Positions 1 through 6,677 are shown, counted from the stretch's first letter. The stretch is 6,925 bases of DNA from Firmicutes bacterium UBA993 (GCA_002292015.1 DBBD01000012.1:1-6925), one strand, 5' to 3'. The notes: generated from the sequence alone by a model not told the origin. Made by a program: numbers and translations.

Positions 1-37
1 TTATCACGTACTAACCACATATTTTTTAGGGTTTTTC

Positions 38-66
38 TTGACAAGGCTGGTGATTAAATATAGAGT
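38..66 (+). promoter_or_regulatory. Sigma-70-type promoter of the iron transport operon
   Basis: A perfect -35 hexamer TTGACA lies at 38-43. After a 17-nt spacer comes TAGAGT (61-66), which matches the -10 consensus at four of six positions; the overlapping TATAGA (59-64) is an alternative with a shorter spacer. Transcription would start near 73, inside the palindrome that follows directly, and leave a leader of roughly 55 nt before the first gene. The promoter assignment is by inspection only. Confidence 0.6.
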
Positions 67-86
67 AAGTTAACCGCGGTTAACTT
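67..86. promoter_or_regulatory. Perfect 20-bp palindromic operator candidate
   Basis: AAGTTAACCGCGGTTAACTT reads identically on both strands, with two GTTAAC half-sites around a CCGCGG core. It starts right after the -10 element and covers the expected transcription start, so a bound protein would block RNA polymerase. It precedes an iron importer, so an iron-responsive repressor, for example of the DtxR/IdeR family, is the natural candidate. That identity is inference: no regulator gene is in the window, and the site is not a classical Fur box. Confidence 0.6.
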
Positions 87-129
87 TTAGCATAAAACTA
101 TTGTGCTTACTTATTGGAGGGATAATACT

Positions 130-1185
130 GTGAGAAGAAAATTCAGACACGCTTTAATGTTTTTGGTGGTGCTTGCAGCAATGCAAGCCCTGTTATCCGG
201 ATGCGCCCAAGAGCCGGAAACGCCTGCTGCACCTGTAGCAGAAACGCCTGCGGCACCCGGGGTTGTTAACTTATATACCTCTCGCCATTATGGTGTGGAG
301 CCGGTTTTCGCCGAATTTACCAAGGAGACAGGAATCGAAGTGCGCTTTACCACCGGCAGCGATGCTGCTTTGCGTGAGCGGATTAAAGCGGAGGGGCGCC
401 ATACGCCGGCTGATATTTTTATGGCGGTTGATGCCGGTAATCTCTGGTTGGCTGCTCAGGACGGCCTGTTGCAGCCCGTGCAGAGCCAGGTCTTAAGTGA
501 AAACATCCCCGTGGAACTGAGAGACCCTGACAACCTATGGTTCGGCCTGACAAAGCGGGTGCGGACAATTATGTACCATCCTGACCGTGTCAGCCCGGAA
601 GAGTTATCGACATATGAAGCGTTAGCCGATCCTAAATGGAAGGGCCGCCTGGTGATGAGACCATCCACCCACGCATATACCCAGTCCCTGGTTGCCAGCA
701 TGATAGCAGCCCATGGCGAAGCTGGTGCGGAGGAAATTGTTCGTGGATGGGTAGCCAATGAGCCGAACCTGATTGACAGCGATACGCGCATTCTGGAAAC
801 GTTGGCTGCAGGGGAAGCCGATGTTGCTATTACCAATCATTATTACTTGGGACGACTGCTGGAAGCCAATCCGGCTTTCCCTGTAAAAGTGTTTTGGGCA
901 AACCAGCAGGAGCGGGGCGCACATGTCAACATCAGCGGCGCCGGCGTAACCGCCTATGCTCCAAACCGGGATAATGCTGTTCGCTTCCTCGAGTGGCTGT
1001 CCAGTCCAAGCGGTCAGAAGTTGTTTGCTGATTCCAACCACGAATTTCCTGCTAACCCGCAGGTTGAACCGCATCCAATTATTGCCGGTTTCGGCCCATT
1101 TTCCCCAGACCCGCTCAGCAAGGCTGAGTATGGCCGCCTCCAGGCAGATGCCATCAAGCTGCTTGATCGGGCTGGTTACAGGTAA
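130..1185 (+). CDS. futA: Ferric iron ABC transporter substrate-binding lipoprotein (FutA/FbpA type)
   Basis: This is the extracellular iron-binding component that delivers Fe(III) to the permease encoded next. The GTG at 130 is chosen because GGAGGG (116-121) sits 8 nt upstream; the in-frame GTG at 103 lies upstream of that site and would add nine residues of non-signal sequence. The 351-residue product begins with basic residues and a hydrophobic stretch, then a lipobox LLSGC with Cys25, so it should be a membrane-anchored lipoprotein. A short linker contains ETPAAP twice (30-35, 38-43). The mature domain resembles cyanobacterial FutA1 as I recall it: NLYTSRHY (47-54), NLWFGL, STYEALADPKWKGR, and the paired tyrosines Y238-Y239 in NHYYLGRL. 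Likely iron ligands by family analogy are Tyr54, Tyr183, Tyr238, Tyr239 and perhaps His53. The N-terminus has RRKF, weakly like a Tat motif. It is followed by the permease after 26 nt. Specificity for ferric iron rather than another cation is inferred from the family. Confidence 0.9.
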   Translation: MRRKFRHALMFLVVLAAMQALLSGCAQEPETPAAPVAETPAAPGVVNLYTSRHYGVEPVFAEFTKETGIEVRFTTGSDAALRERIKAEGRHTPADIFMAVDAGNLWLAAQDGLLQPVQSQVLSENIPVELRDPDNLWFGLTKRVRTIMYHPDRVSPEELSTYEALADPKWKGRLVMRPSTHAYTQSLVASMIAAHGEAGAEEIVRGWVANEPNLIDSDTRILETLAAGEADVAITNHYYLGRLLEANPAFPVKVFWANQQERGAHVNISGAGVTAYAPNRDNAVRFLEWLSSPSGQKLFADSNHEFPANPQVEPHPIIAGFGPFSPDPLSKAEYGRLQADAIKLLDRAGYR

Positions 1186-1211
1186 GAGCCTGGTGGGAAG
1201 AAGTTAAAGCC

Positions 1212-2885
1212 GTGTTATTTTGGTCGGTTCTACTCAGATTTGGGCAGAGATTAGGAACTCTGCCCATTTTCCCCTTCACAGTGGTCTTATTGCTGGCGCT
1301 GCCGGTGGCTGTGGTTGGCTCGGCAGCCTTAGATCCTTCCCTTGAAATATGGAGCCATTTGTGGCAGACCATGCTGCCTGAGCTGATCCGCAACACGCTG
1401 TTGCTGTTAGCAGGCGTAGGGTTAGGTACATTTGTCATCGGTGTGGGACTTGCCTGGCTGATAGCGGCTTACCGGTTTCCAGGCCGCTCTGTTTTAGAAT
1501 GGCTGCTGGTTTTGCCTATGGCCGTACCCACTTATATACAGGGTTTTGTGTATATGGCTACCTTCGATTATGCCGGTCCGGTGCAATCTTTGCTGCGCCA
1601 ATGGTTTGGCGGTTCCCTTTGGTTTCCGGAAATACGCTCCGGGGCAGGAGCAATTGTTGTGATGATTTTGGTGCTTTATCCCTACGTCTACCTGCTCGCC
1701 AAGGCCGGTTTCCGTGAACAGTCAGGCAGCGCCCTGGAGGCGGCAAGGGTGCTTGGCTATAGCCACGCGGTCATTTTTTTTCGCATCGTGCTGCCACTGG
1801 CCAGGCCGTCCATCGTTGCGGGTGTAGCTTTGGCAATTATGGAAGCTCTGGCTGATTTTGCCACGGTGCGCTTTTTTAATTTCCCTACATTATCTGATGG
1901 CGTCATCCGCATCTGGCACGGTATGATGGATTTACGCGCCGCCTCTGAGCTGGCCGGTTTGCTGGCGTGTTTCGCCCTGTTTATCCTTTTACTTGAGCAA
2001 GGCATGCGCAGACGTTCACGCTACTTCCAACCGGGAGGTAAGACACCTGGCATCGCCCCGGTCCGCCTTGCCGGCTGGAAAGGGTGGGCGGCTAGCCTCG
2101 CCTGTTCACTGGTAGTGACGGCAGCCTTTTTTTTGCCGGTGAGTCAGCTAGCCCACTGGGGCTGGCAAGAAGCAGGCAGAATGGGGGCAGATGCCATGTT
2201 TGTCTATGCCAGGCTTGCTGTAAACAGTCTGCTACTAGCCGGCCTGGCTGCAGCCTTTGCCACAGCCGTTGCTCTATTCCTATCTAGCCGGACCCGTATC
2301 CACAGCAGCAAAGCAGCCCGGTTGCTGGCAAAGCTGGCTACCACCGGCTACGCCATTCCAGGTGCAGTTATGGCAGTGGGCATCTTGTTACCTTTATCTG
2401 CCTTGGATCACACTATAAATAATTTTCTGGAGGCATGGTTTGGCATTACAGTGGGGTTGATCTTTACCGGAACGCTAGTAGGCCTTATTTACGCTTATGT
2501 GGCCCGTTTTCTTGCTGTCACCTATAGCAGCATCGACGCCAGCATGAATAAAATCACTTCCAATATTACGGAAACAGCAAAGATTCTGGGAAGGAGTAAC
2601 TGGAGAATTATGTGGCGGATCCATTTCCCACTGGTGTCTACAGGCGTGCTGGCCGGCGCCATTCTGGTGTTCGTGGATGTAATGAAAGAGCTGCCCATAA
2701 CCATCATGCTGCGTCCCTTTGGCTATGATACTCTGGCAGTGTGGGTTTGGCAGATGGCGGCTGAATCCCTATGGGCAGGTGCAGCCCTGCCCGCCCTGGC
2801 TATCGTCTTGGTCGGTTTGCTGCCGGTAATAATTTTGTTGCGGGCAGAAACGGGGAAAATAACAGCTTGGAGCAGGGAGGACTAA
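1212..2885 (+). CDS. futB: Ferric iron ABC transporter permease, two fused transmembrane domains (FbpB/FutB type)
   Basis: This integral membrane protein of 557 residues forms the translocation channel. It is a duplication of two BPD_transp_1-type permease domains, the usual size and layout for FbpB/FutB, so one polypeptide supplies both halves of the channel. About twelve hydrophobic segments can be traced, near residues 16-38, 54-80, 91-115, 140-163, 186-215, 241-262, 290-312, 336-358, 375-398, 412-436, 470-490 and 525-548. Each half carries an EAA loop that docks on the ATPase: EAARVLG (176-182) followed by a distal LP, and ETAKILG (454-460) followed by FP. The GTG start has only a weak ribosome binding site (GGGAAG at 1195-1200), so translation may be coupled to the gene before it, which ends 26 nt upstream. 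The ATPase start follows its stop by 3 nt. Confidence 0.93.
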   Translation: MLFWSVLLRFGQRLGTLPIFPFTVVLLLALPVAVVGSAALDPSLEIWSHLWQTMLPELIRNTLLLLAGVGLGTFVIGVGLAWLIAAYRFPGRSVLEWLLVLPMAVPTYIQGFVYMATFDYAGPVQSLLRQWFGGSLWFPEIRSGAGAIVVMILVLYPYVYLLAKAGFREQSGSALEAARVLGYSHAVIFFRIVLPLARPSIVAGVALAIMEALADFATVRFFNFPTLSDGVIRIWHGMMDLRAASELAGLLACFALFILLLEQGMRRRSRYFQPGGKTPGIAPVRLAGWKGWAASLACSLVVTAAFFLPVSQLAHWGWQEAGRMGADAMFVYARLAVNSLLLAGLAAAFATAVALFLSSRTRIHSSKAARLLAKLATTGYAIPGAVMAVGILLPLSALDHTINNFLEAWFGITVGLIFTGTLVGLIYAYVARFLAVTYSSIDASMNKITSNITETAKILGRSNWRIMWRIHFPLVSTGVLAGAILVFVDVMKELPITIMLRPFGYDTLAVWVWQMAAESLWAGAALPALAIVLVGLLPVIILLRAETGKITAWSRED

Positions 2886-2888
2886 CAC

Positions 2889-3968
2889 TTGTCGGCTCAA
2901 ATAAATAGTTGCGAGGTAATAAATAATTCGGACTATTTGGTTCTGCATAAGGTATCCAAATCTTTTGGCCAGACCGATGCTGTTACCGATCTGACCATAA
3001 ACGTCTCAAAAGGGGAGTTCTTCTCTTTGCTTGGTCCTTCAGGGTGTGGTAAAACAACCACGCTCAGACTCATTGCCGGCCTTGACAAGCCGGACGAAGG
3101 CATAATAACCATTGGGGAAGAGGTGGTAGCCGACGCCGGCAGATGGGTTGCGCCGGAAAAAAGAGGCATTGGCATCGTTTTTCAAGACTATGCCCTCTTT
3201 CCCCATATGACTGTTTTTAAGAATGTGGCTTTTGCCTTAAGGGAATGTGGTAAAAATGAGCTTAAGTCGAGAGTGACGGAATTGTTATCACTGGTGGGAC
3301 TTGACGGCCTGTCCGGCAGGTACCCCCATGAGCTGTCCGGTGGCCAGAAACAGCGGGTCGCGCTGATCAGGTCTCTGGCCAATTCACCTAAGGTTATTTT
3401 GCTAGATGAACCCTTTTCCAGTCTGGACGCGGATCTGAGGAGCGAGTTGCGTGCCGAGACGAAGAGAATTATGAAAGAAAGAGGAACCACAACTATCCTA
3501 GTGACCCACGACCAGGAAGAAGCCTTTTCTGTTTCCGACCGAATCGGCATTTTGAATCACGGGGTGCTGGAACAAGCAGGCTCGCCTGCGGAGATCTACC
3601 ATAAGCCAAAAAGCAGATTTGTGGCCGATTTTGTTGGTAAAGCCGACTTTATTCCCGTGAAACTCCAAGACGGAAAGGTTTTCTCCCCCATAGGCACGTT
3701 TATCAGCAACGGGCTGGAAGATAGCTTGACAGGAGAAGCACAATTGATGGTGAGACCCGAAGACGTTCATTTTGAACCTGATACAGAAGGAGACGCCGTA
3801 ATCACAACAGTCAGTTTCCTGGGGGCGTCAATTTTATACACACTGCGGCTAGCGAGCGGGATAACCATCCATGCCATTAGAACGTCGGCTATACCCATCG
3901 CCTGTGGTACGAGAGTCAACGTCACTGCGGAGATCTGTCACGTTGTAGTTTTACCTGGCCCCGGTTAA
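2889..3968 (+). CDS. futC: Ferric iron ABC transporter ATP-binding protein (FbpC/FutC type)
   Basis: This is the cytoplasmic ATPase that powers the importer; 359 residues, normal for this family with a C-terminal regulatory domain. The TTG start at 2889 is supported by GGGAGG (2875-2880) 8 nt upstream, inside the end of the permease gene. All ABC motifs are present: Walker A GPSGCGKT (49-56), Q-loop Gln99 in VFQDYALFPH, signature LSGGQ (149-153), Walker B LLDEP with Asp173 and Glu174, the D-loop SSLD, and H-loop His207 in THDQEEA. Residues from about 240 onward form a TOBE-like domain with the typical VRPEDV segment. FbpC/FutC, PotA and CysA share this architecture, so the iron assignment rests mainly on the binding protein upstream. 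It is the last gene of the operon and converges on the sulfur operon. Confidence 0.93.
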   Translation: MSAQINSCEVINNSDYLVLHKVSKSFGQTDAVTDLTINVSKGEFFSLLGPSGCGKTTTLRLIAGLDKPDEGIITIGEEVVADAGRWVAPEKRGIGIVFQDYALFPHMTVFKNVAFALRECGKNELKSRVTELLSLVGLDGLSGRYPHELSGGQKQRVALIRSLANSPKVILLDEPFSSLDADLRSELRAETKRIMKERGTTTILVTHDQEEAFSVSDRIGILNHGVLEQAGSPAEIYHKPKSRFVADFVGKADFIPVKLQDGKVFSPIGTFISNGLEDSLTGEAQLMVRPEDVHFEPDTEGDAVITTVSFLGASILYTLRLASGITIHAIRTSAIPIACGTRVNVTAEICHVVVLPGPG

Positions 3969-3973
3969 AACAA

Positions 3974-4112
3974 GACAGGGGGACGTTTCTCCTGTCCTCG
4001 CTTAAATGCTTATCATAACAAGGCTTTATTACAATTACTGACTATATTCTGAATATACTCCTGAAAAGATTGCGTACTGACCAAAAGGGGACAGGAGAAA
4101 CGTCCCCCTGTC
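3974..4112. repeat. REPIN-like doublet: two perfect inverted 23-bp REP copies
   Basis: The 23 bases at 3974-3996 and those at 4090-4112 are exact reverse complements, separated by 93 bp of AT-richer sequence in which I see nothing else. Each arm is itself an imperfect palindrome: GACAGG pairs with CCTGTC, and GGGGAC can alternatively pair with GTCCCC (with a mismatch or wobble in the left copy). This fits a bacterial REP doublet or a small MITE. No transposase gene or clear target-site duplication is visible. I recall closely similar GGGGAC..GTCCCC-type repeats being common in anaerobic Firmicutes. A transcript crossing it could form a 23-bp stem. Confidence 0.75.
4083..4107 (-). terminator. 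Probable rho-independent terminator of the sulfur operon (within the REP copy)
   Basis: Read on the minus strand, GGGGAC and GTCCCC form a 6-bp GC-rich stem with a 9-nt loop, followed at once by TTTT. It lies about 20 bp after the stop codon of the DsrE-family gene, the last of the minus-strand operon. The T tract is short, so termination may be partial. The left REP copy (3974-3996) could fold similarly for the plus-strand operon but has no T tract after it. Confidence 0.4.
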
Positions 4113-4127
4113 TCCCCCCCCCTGTCT

Positions 4128-4502
4128 TCAGAACGTAAGAATCGCATCTGCTTCGAGCGCCAGATCGTTTAAGGTGGCCGCCCCGGCGATTACCGCACCT
4201 TCGAGCAGGTCTTCCTGCTTTATAGCACCACCAAAAAGCTGCATGCTTTGCTGGCAGGCCATAATCGGGACGCCCTGCGCGACAGTCTGTTTTAACACCT
4301 CCAGAAGAGTTGGAAATTCGCCAATCTTCACCTTCTCAGCCTCACCCCTGACCAGGTTTTTCAAACCGAGACCGAGAAAATAGATCGTGGCATCCTGCCC
4401 CATCGCTTTGGCAGTCTGAGCCAGAATCAGCGGCGAATAAAGCCTCTCCGGAGTGTCAGTGCCACTGGTTTGAACGTAAAGGATCTTTTTAGTCTCTGCC
4501 AT
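4128..4502 (-). CDS. DsrE-family sulfur relay protein
   Basis: A 124-residue soluble protein of the DsrE/DsrF-like fold; family members carry or transfer sulfane sulfur on a cysteine. The only cysteine is Cys83 in the stretch IMACQQSMQLFG, which resembles the CxxSMxxxG site of DsrE2-like proteins and lies in the expected position after the third strand. No transmembrane segment or signal peptide is seen, so it should be cytoplasmic. The ATG at 4502 is chosen because AGGAGG (complement of 4512-4517) lies 9 nt upstream; a start at 4523 would place that site inside the coding region. The start is 1 nt past the stop of the TusA-family gene, so the two are probably translationally coupled. Likely partner: the TusA-family protein, as in DsrEFH-TusA relays. 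The direction of sulfur transfer cannot be told. Confidence 0.85.
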   Translation of the reverse strand: MAETKKILYVQTSGTDTPERLYSPLILAQTAKAMGQDATIYFLGLGLKNLVRGEAEKVKIGEFPTLLEVLKQTVAQGVPIMACQQSMQLFGGAIKQEDLLEGAVIAGAATLNDLALEADAILTF

Positions 4503-4503
4503 C

Positions 4504-4860
4504 TTATTTATCCTCCTCGCCATTTTTTTGAATCAAAAACCTGTATTCTTCACCGCTTTTAATCATGCTGACCAAGCGGTGGCCGGTTCTCTTTGCCCAG
4601 CGCGGGATATCTTCAGCTGCAGCCGGATCGTCGGCAATCAGTTCCATCAGGTTGCCTCTATCGAGCAGGTCAATCTCTTCCTTGGCCCGCATCACCGGAA
4701 CGGGACAGTAAAGGCCGACGCAATCAACCTGGTGAATCTTAAGTATGCCATCGTTCTTACAGCTGTAGCGACTGTCTTGCGGGTCGGGACAGATCGGTTC
4801 GTCGCAAAAAGGACATTTACATAAATTGCCTTTTTCTATTTTCATATGCTCCGCGCTCAT
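4504..4860 (-). CDS. TusA-family sulfurtransferase with N-terminal cysteine cluster
   Basis: 118 residues. The C-terminal part from about residue 43 is a TusA/SirA/YedF domain: DCVGLYCPVPVMRAKEE contains the family CPxP motif with the persulfide-forming Cys52, and the later DDPAAAEDIPRWAKRTGH segment is also typical. TusA proteins hand persulfide sulfur from one carrier to another. The N-terminal 40 residues are additional: Cys14, Cys16, Cys19, Cys24 and Cys34 (CxCxxC, x4, C, x9, C) suggest a small zinc-ribbon-like or other metal-binding knuckle. Cys47 in the DC pair before GLxCP is also seen in Firmicute relatives. ATG at 4860 has GGAGG (complement of 4868-4872) 7 nt upstream; the ATG five codons on lacks good spacing. 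It lies 42 nt after the IscU gene and directly before the DsrE-family gene. Confidence 0.88.
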   Translation of the reverse strand: MSAEHMKIEKGNLCKCPFCDEPICPDPQDSRYSCKNDGILKIHQVDCVGLYCPVPVMRAKEEIDLLDRGNLMELIADDPAAAEDIPRWAKRTGHRLVSMIKSGEEYRFLIQKNGEEDK

Positions 4861-4902
4861 TAAACTACCTCCCCTGTGTCAGCAGATAAAGGCCCGAAAA
4901 AC

Positions 4903-5298
4903 TTAAGAAGCATTTTCGCCCTTTACCCCCTGTTTTTCCATATAATCTTCAATGGCCTTATGCAAGGCATCGGCGCCAAGGTTGGAACAGTGCAACTTAT
5001 TCCCCGGTAGGCCATCCAGCTCTTCAGCCACCTGTTTATTAGTTATTTTCAGGGCTTCTTCCAGGGTCTTACCCTTTGCCATCTCCGAAACCATGCTGGA
5101 AACCGCAATCGCCGCCCCGCAACCGAAGGTTAGATATTTTACATCTTCAATCCGGTTATCCTTAACCTTGATGGTAAATTTCATCATGTCGCCACAGACT
5201 GGATTACCCACCTCTCCCATGCCGTCCGCTTCGCCGATCTCGCCGATGTTACGAGGATTGGAGAAATGATCCATTACCTTGTCACTATACTCAGGCAT
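4903..5298 (-). CDS. iscU: Fe-S cluster assembly scaffold IscU/NifU N-domain protein
   Basis: 131 residues, the size of a stand-alone IscU-type scaffold on which [2Fe-2S] clusters are built before transfer to apoproteins. The three cluster cysteines are in place: Cys35 in GNPVCGD, Cys60 in FGCGAAIA and Cys104 in LHCSNLGADAL. The neighbouring Asp37, which tunes cluster release, is also present. It begins with the family's YSDKVMDHFSNPRN segment. It lacks the LPPVK chaperone-binding motif of proteobacterial IscU and has no C-terminal NifU extension, which fits the Firmicute/archaeal form. ATG at 5298 has AAGGAGGT 9 nt upstream, within the end of the nifS-like gene; the two reading frames overlap by 8 bp, so the proteins are probably made in coupled amounts. 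It is followed by the TusA-family gene. Confidence 0.95.
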   Translation of the reverse strand: MPEYSDKVMDHFSNPRNIGEIGEADGMGEVGNPVCGDMMKFTIKVKDNRIEDVKYLTFGCGAAIAVSSMVSEMAKGKTLEEALKITNKQVAEELDGLPGNKLHCSNLGADALHKAIEDYMEKQGVKGENAS

Positions 5299-6478
5299 TG
5301 TTTTGAACCTCCTTCAAATACTGATGATAAAGCGGGGACATTCTGCGCAAAAGATCGGCTACAGCAGCAAGCTGCTCCGTAATATAGGGAACCTCTTCCG
5401 CATTGTTTTGCCTGCCCAGGGAAAGCAATAAAGACCCCTGCGCTAGTTCCGGGGGTAGGCCGATAGCCGCCAATACATGCGATGATTTAAGCGCCTGCGA
5501 GGTACACGATGAGCCGCTGGAAACATAGATACCGGCCATGTTCATCCGCAAGAGGAGCGCTTCGCCCTCCACGAACTGAACTGAAAGGTTTAGGTTATGC
5601 GGCAACCGCTGTTTAGGGTGGCCGTTTAAATGCAGGTGAGGAACATTTTCCAAAAGCCTCTCCTTCAGCTGATCCCTGAGCAGGGTGATCGCCTTTACCC
5701 GCTGCGCCATCGTTTCAGAGGCAAGTTTTGCCGCTACCCCGAGCCCGACCAGGGCAGGAACATTTTCAGTGCCTGCCCGCAGGCCTCTTTCCTGGATACC
5801 GCCCTCGATTAAGGGTCTGATCCTGGTTTTTTGGGAGATATAAAGAGCTGCAGAGCCTTTTGGACCATAGAACTGGTCACCGGCCAATGAAAGAAGGGCA
5901 ACCCCGGTTTTCTTCACATCGATTTCGATCCACCCCGCGGCCGCGGCGGCGTCTGTATGAAAAGGGACTCCTTTGCTCTCAGCCACTTTAACCAAATCAT
6001 CCAGTGGCTGGATAGTTCCAATTTCCGGGTTAGCTGCCTGGATCGATACCAAAATGGTCTTATCTGTAATCGCTTGCTCAAGTTGCACTGGATTGACCAG
6101 ACCGTATTGATCCACCGGTAAGAGAGTTACTGCGAATCCCTCTTTTTCCAAAGTCTTCAGCTGGTTCAACACTGAAAAATGCTCAACTGAAGATGAAATT
6201 ATATGATTACCTTTACTGCGGTTCGCTGCCAGAAGACCCTTAATAGCCAAGTTGTTTGATTCGGAGGCAGAAGCGGTAAAAATAATTTCCCGCGGCTCGG
6301 CATTGATTAAGCCGGCGACCGAAGCCCTTGCTCCTTCCAACGCTTTTCGCGGTGCGTTGCCCAGCTCGTGACCACTCGAAGGGTTGCCGTAGTGTTCAGT
6401 AAAAAATGGCAACATCGCTTCAAGAACAGCGGGTTCTAAGGGAGATGCGGCCTGATTATCAAGACTTATTTTTTTCAT
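5291..6478 (-). CDS. nifS: NifS/IscS-family cysteine desulfurase homologue lacking the PLP lysine
   Basis: 395 residues, full length for a class V fold cysteine desulfurase. ATG at 6478 is chosen for GAAGG 7 nt upstream and because MKKISLDNQAASP aligns with the usual N-terminus; a 22-codon extension to 6544 has no ribosome binding site. Retained family features: LDN near the start, GNPSSGHELG (31-40), ESNNLAIKG (73-81), His100 in EH, Asp176, RAGTENVPA (234-242), and the mobile-loop catalytic cysteine Cys325 in SSGSSCTS. Changed features: where active enzymes have His-Lys before FYGPKG, this has Asp201-Gln202, so the Schiff-base lysine is gone. The Gln three residues after Asp176 is Ala179, and NNEIG is Asn150-Pro151-EIG. 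The frame is intact, so this is not simple decay. Classical PLP-dependent release of sulfur from cysteine looks unlikely; a role as partner of IscU in sulfide- or persulfide-fed cluster assembly is inferred. First gene of the operon. Confidence 0.9.
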   Translation of the reverse strand: MKKISLDNQAASPLEPAVLEAMLPFFTEHYGNPSSGHELGNAPRKALEGARASVAGLINAEPREIIFTASASESNNLAIKGLLAANRSKGNHIISSSVEHFSVLNQLKTLEKEGFAVTLLPVDQYGLVNPVQLEQAITDKTILVSIQAANPEIGTIQPLDDLVKVAESKGVPFHTDAAAAAGWIEIDVKKTGVALLSLAGDQFYGPKGSAALYISQKTRIRPLIEGGIQERGLRAGTENVPALVGLGVAAKLASETMAQRVKAITLLRDQLKERLLENVPHLHLNGHPKQRLPHNLNLSVQFVEGEALLLRMNMAGIYVSSGSSCTSQALKSSHVLAAIGLPPELAQGSLLLSLGRQNNAEEVPYITEQLAAVADLLRRMSPLYHQYLKEVQNNA

Positions 6479-6655
6479 CCTTGCACCTTCTTTGCTACGA
6501 GTGCCAAGATATTCAACAATATCACCCCATAAATCCCCTCTCATCAGAATAAAAGCGGACAGTAAACTCCTTCTCCCGAAAAATAGTCGGGGTGAGGGTG
6601 AATTTAATCCTTATGCTGATATCACCCGAGAGCATGGTAATCACTAATTTAAAAG

Positions 6656-6677
6656 TATAATTCCTATTAGAATTATA
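6656..6677. promoter_or_regulatory. Inverted repeat overlapping the -10 of the sulfur operon promoter
   Basis: Perfect 8-bp arms TATAATTC (6656-6663) and GAATTATA (6670-6677) flank a 6-nt spacer. The dyad covers the -10 hexamer and the expected start site of the minus-strand operon, a usual place for a repressor site. AT-rich dyads of this type are bound by Fur/PerR or Rrf2-family (IscR, CymR) regulators, but it does not match a consensus closely enough to choose. Part of the symmetry comes from the -10 sequence itself. Confidence 0.45.

Noticed and set aside
67..86. Classical Fur box or LacI-type operator
   Set aside because: It does not match the GATAAT-type Fur hexamers, and the dyad centre is GC rather than the CG usual in LacI-family sites.
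456..1074. Long minus-strand open frames opposite the iron-binding protein gene
   Set aside because: These are shadows of a strongly coding plus-strand gene with clear family motifs; they show no domain features of their own.
3974..4126. CRISPR array
   Set aside because: There are only two repeat copies, in inverted orientation, with a 93-bp gap and no cas genes.
5291..6478. The nifS-like gene as a decaying pseudogene
   Set aside because: There is no stop or frameshift, the length is normal, the catalytic cysteine loop and fold residues are conserved, and it is translationally overlapped with iscU, all suggesting a maintained protein.
6475..6516. A 13-codon upstream frame starting TTG whose TGA overlaps the ATG of the nifS-like gene
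   Set aside because: A GGGGTGA sequence precedes it, but it is too short, starts with TTG and has no recognisable sequence; chance is the better explanation.
6479..6544. N-terminal extension of the nifS-like protein to the ATG at 6544
   Set aside because: There is no ribosome binding site there and the extra 22 residues do not fit the family; the start at 6478 has both spacing and family alignment.
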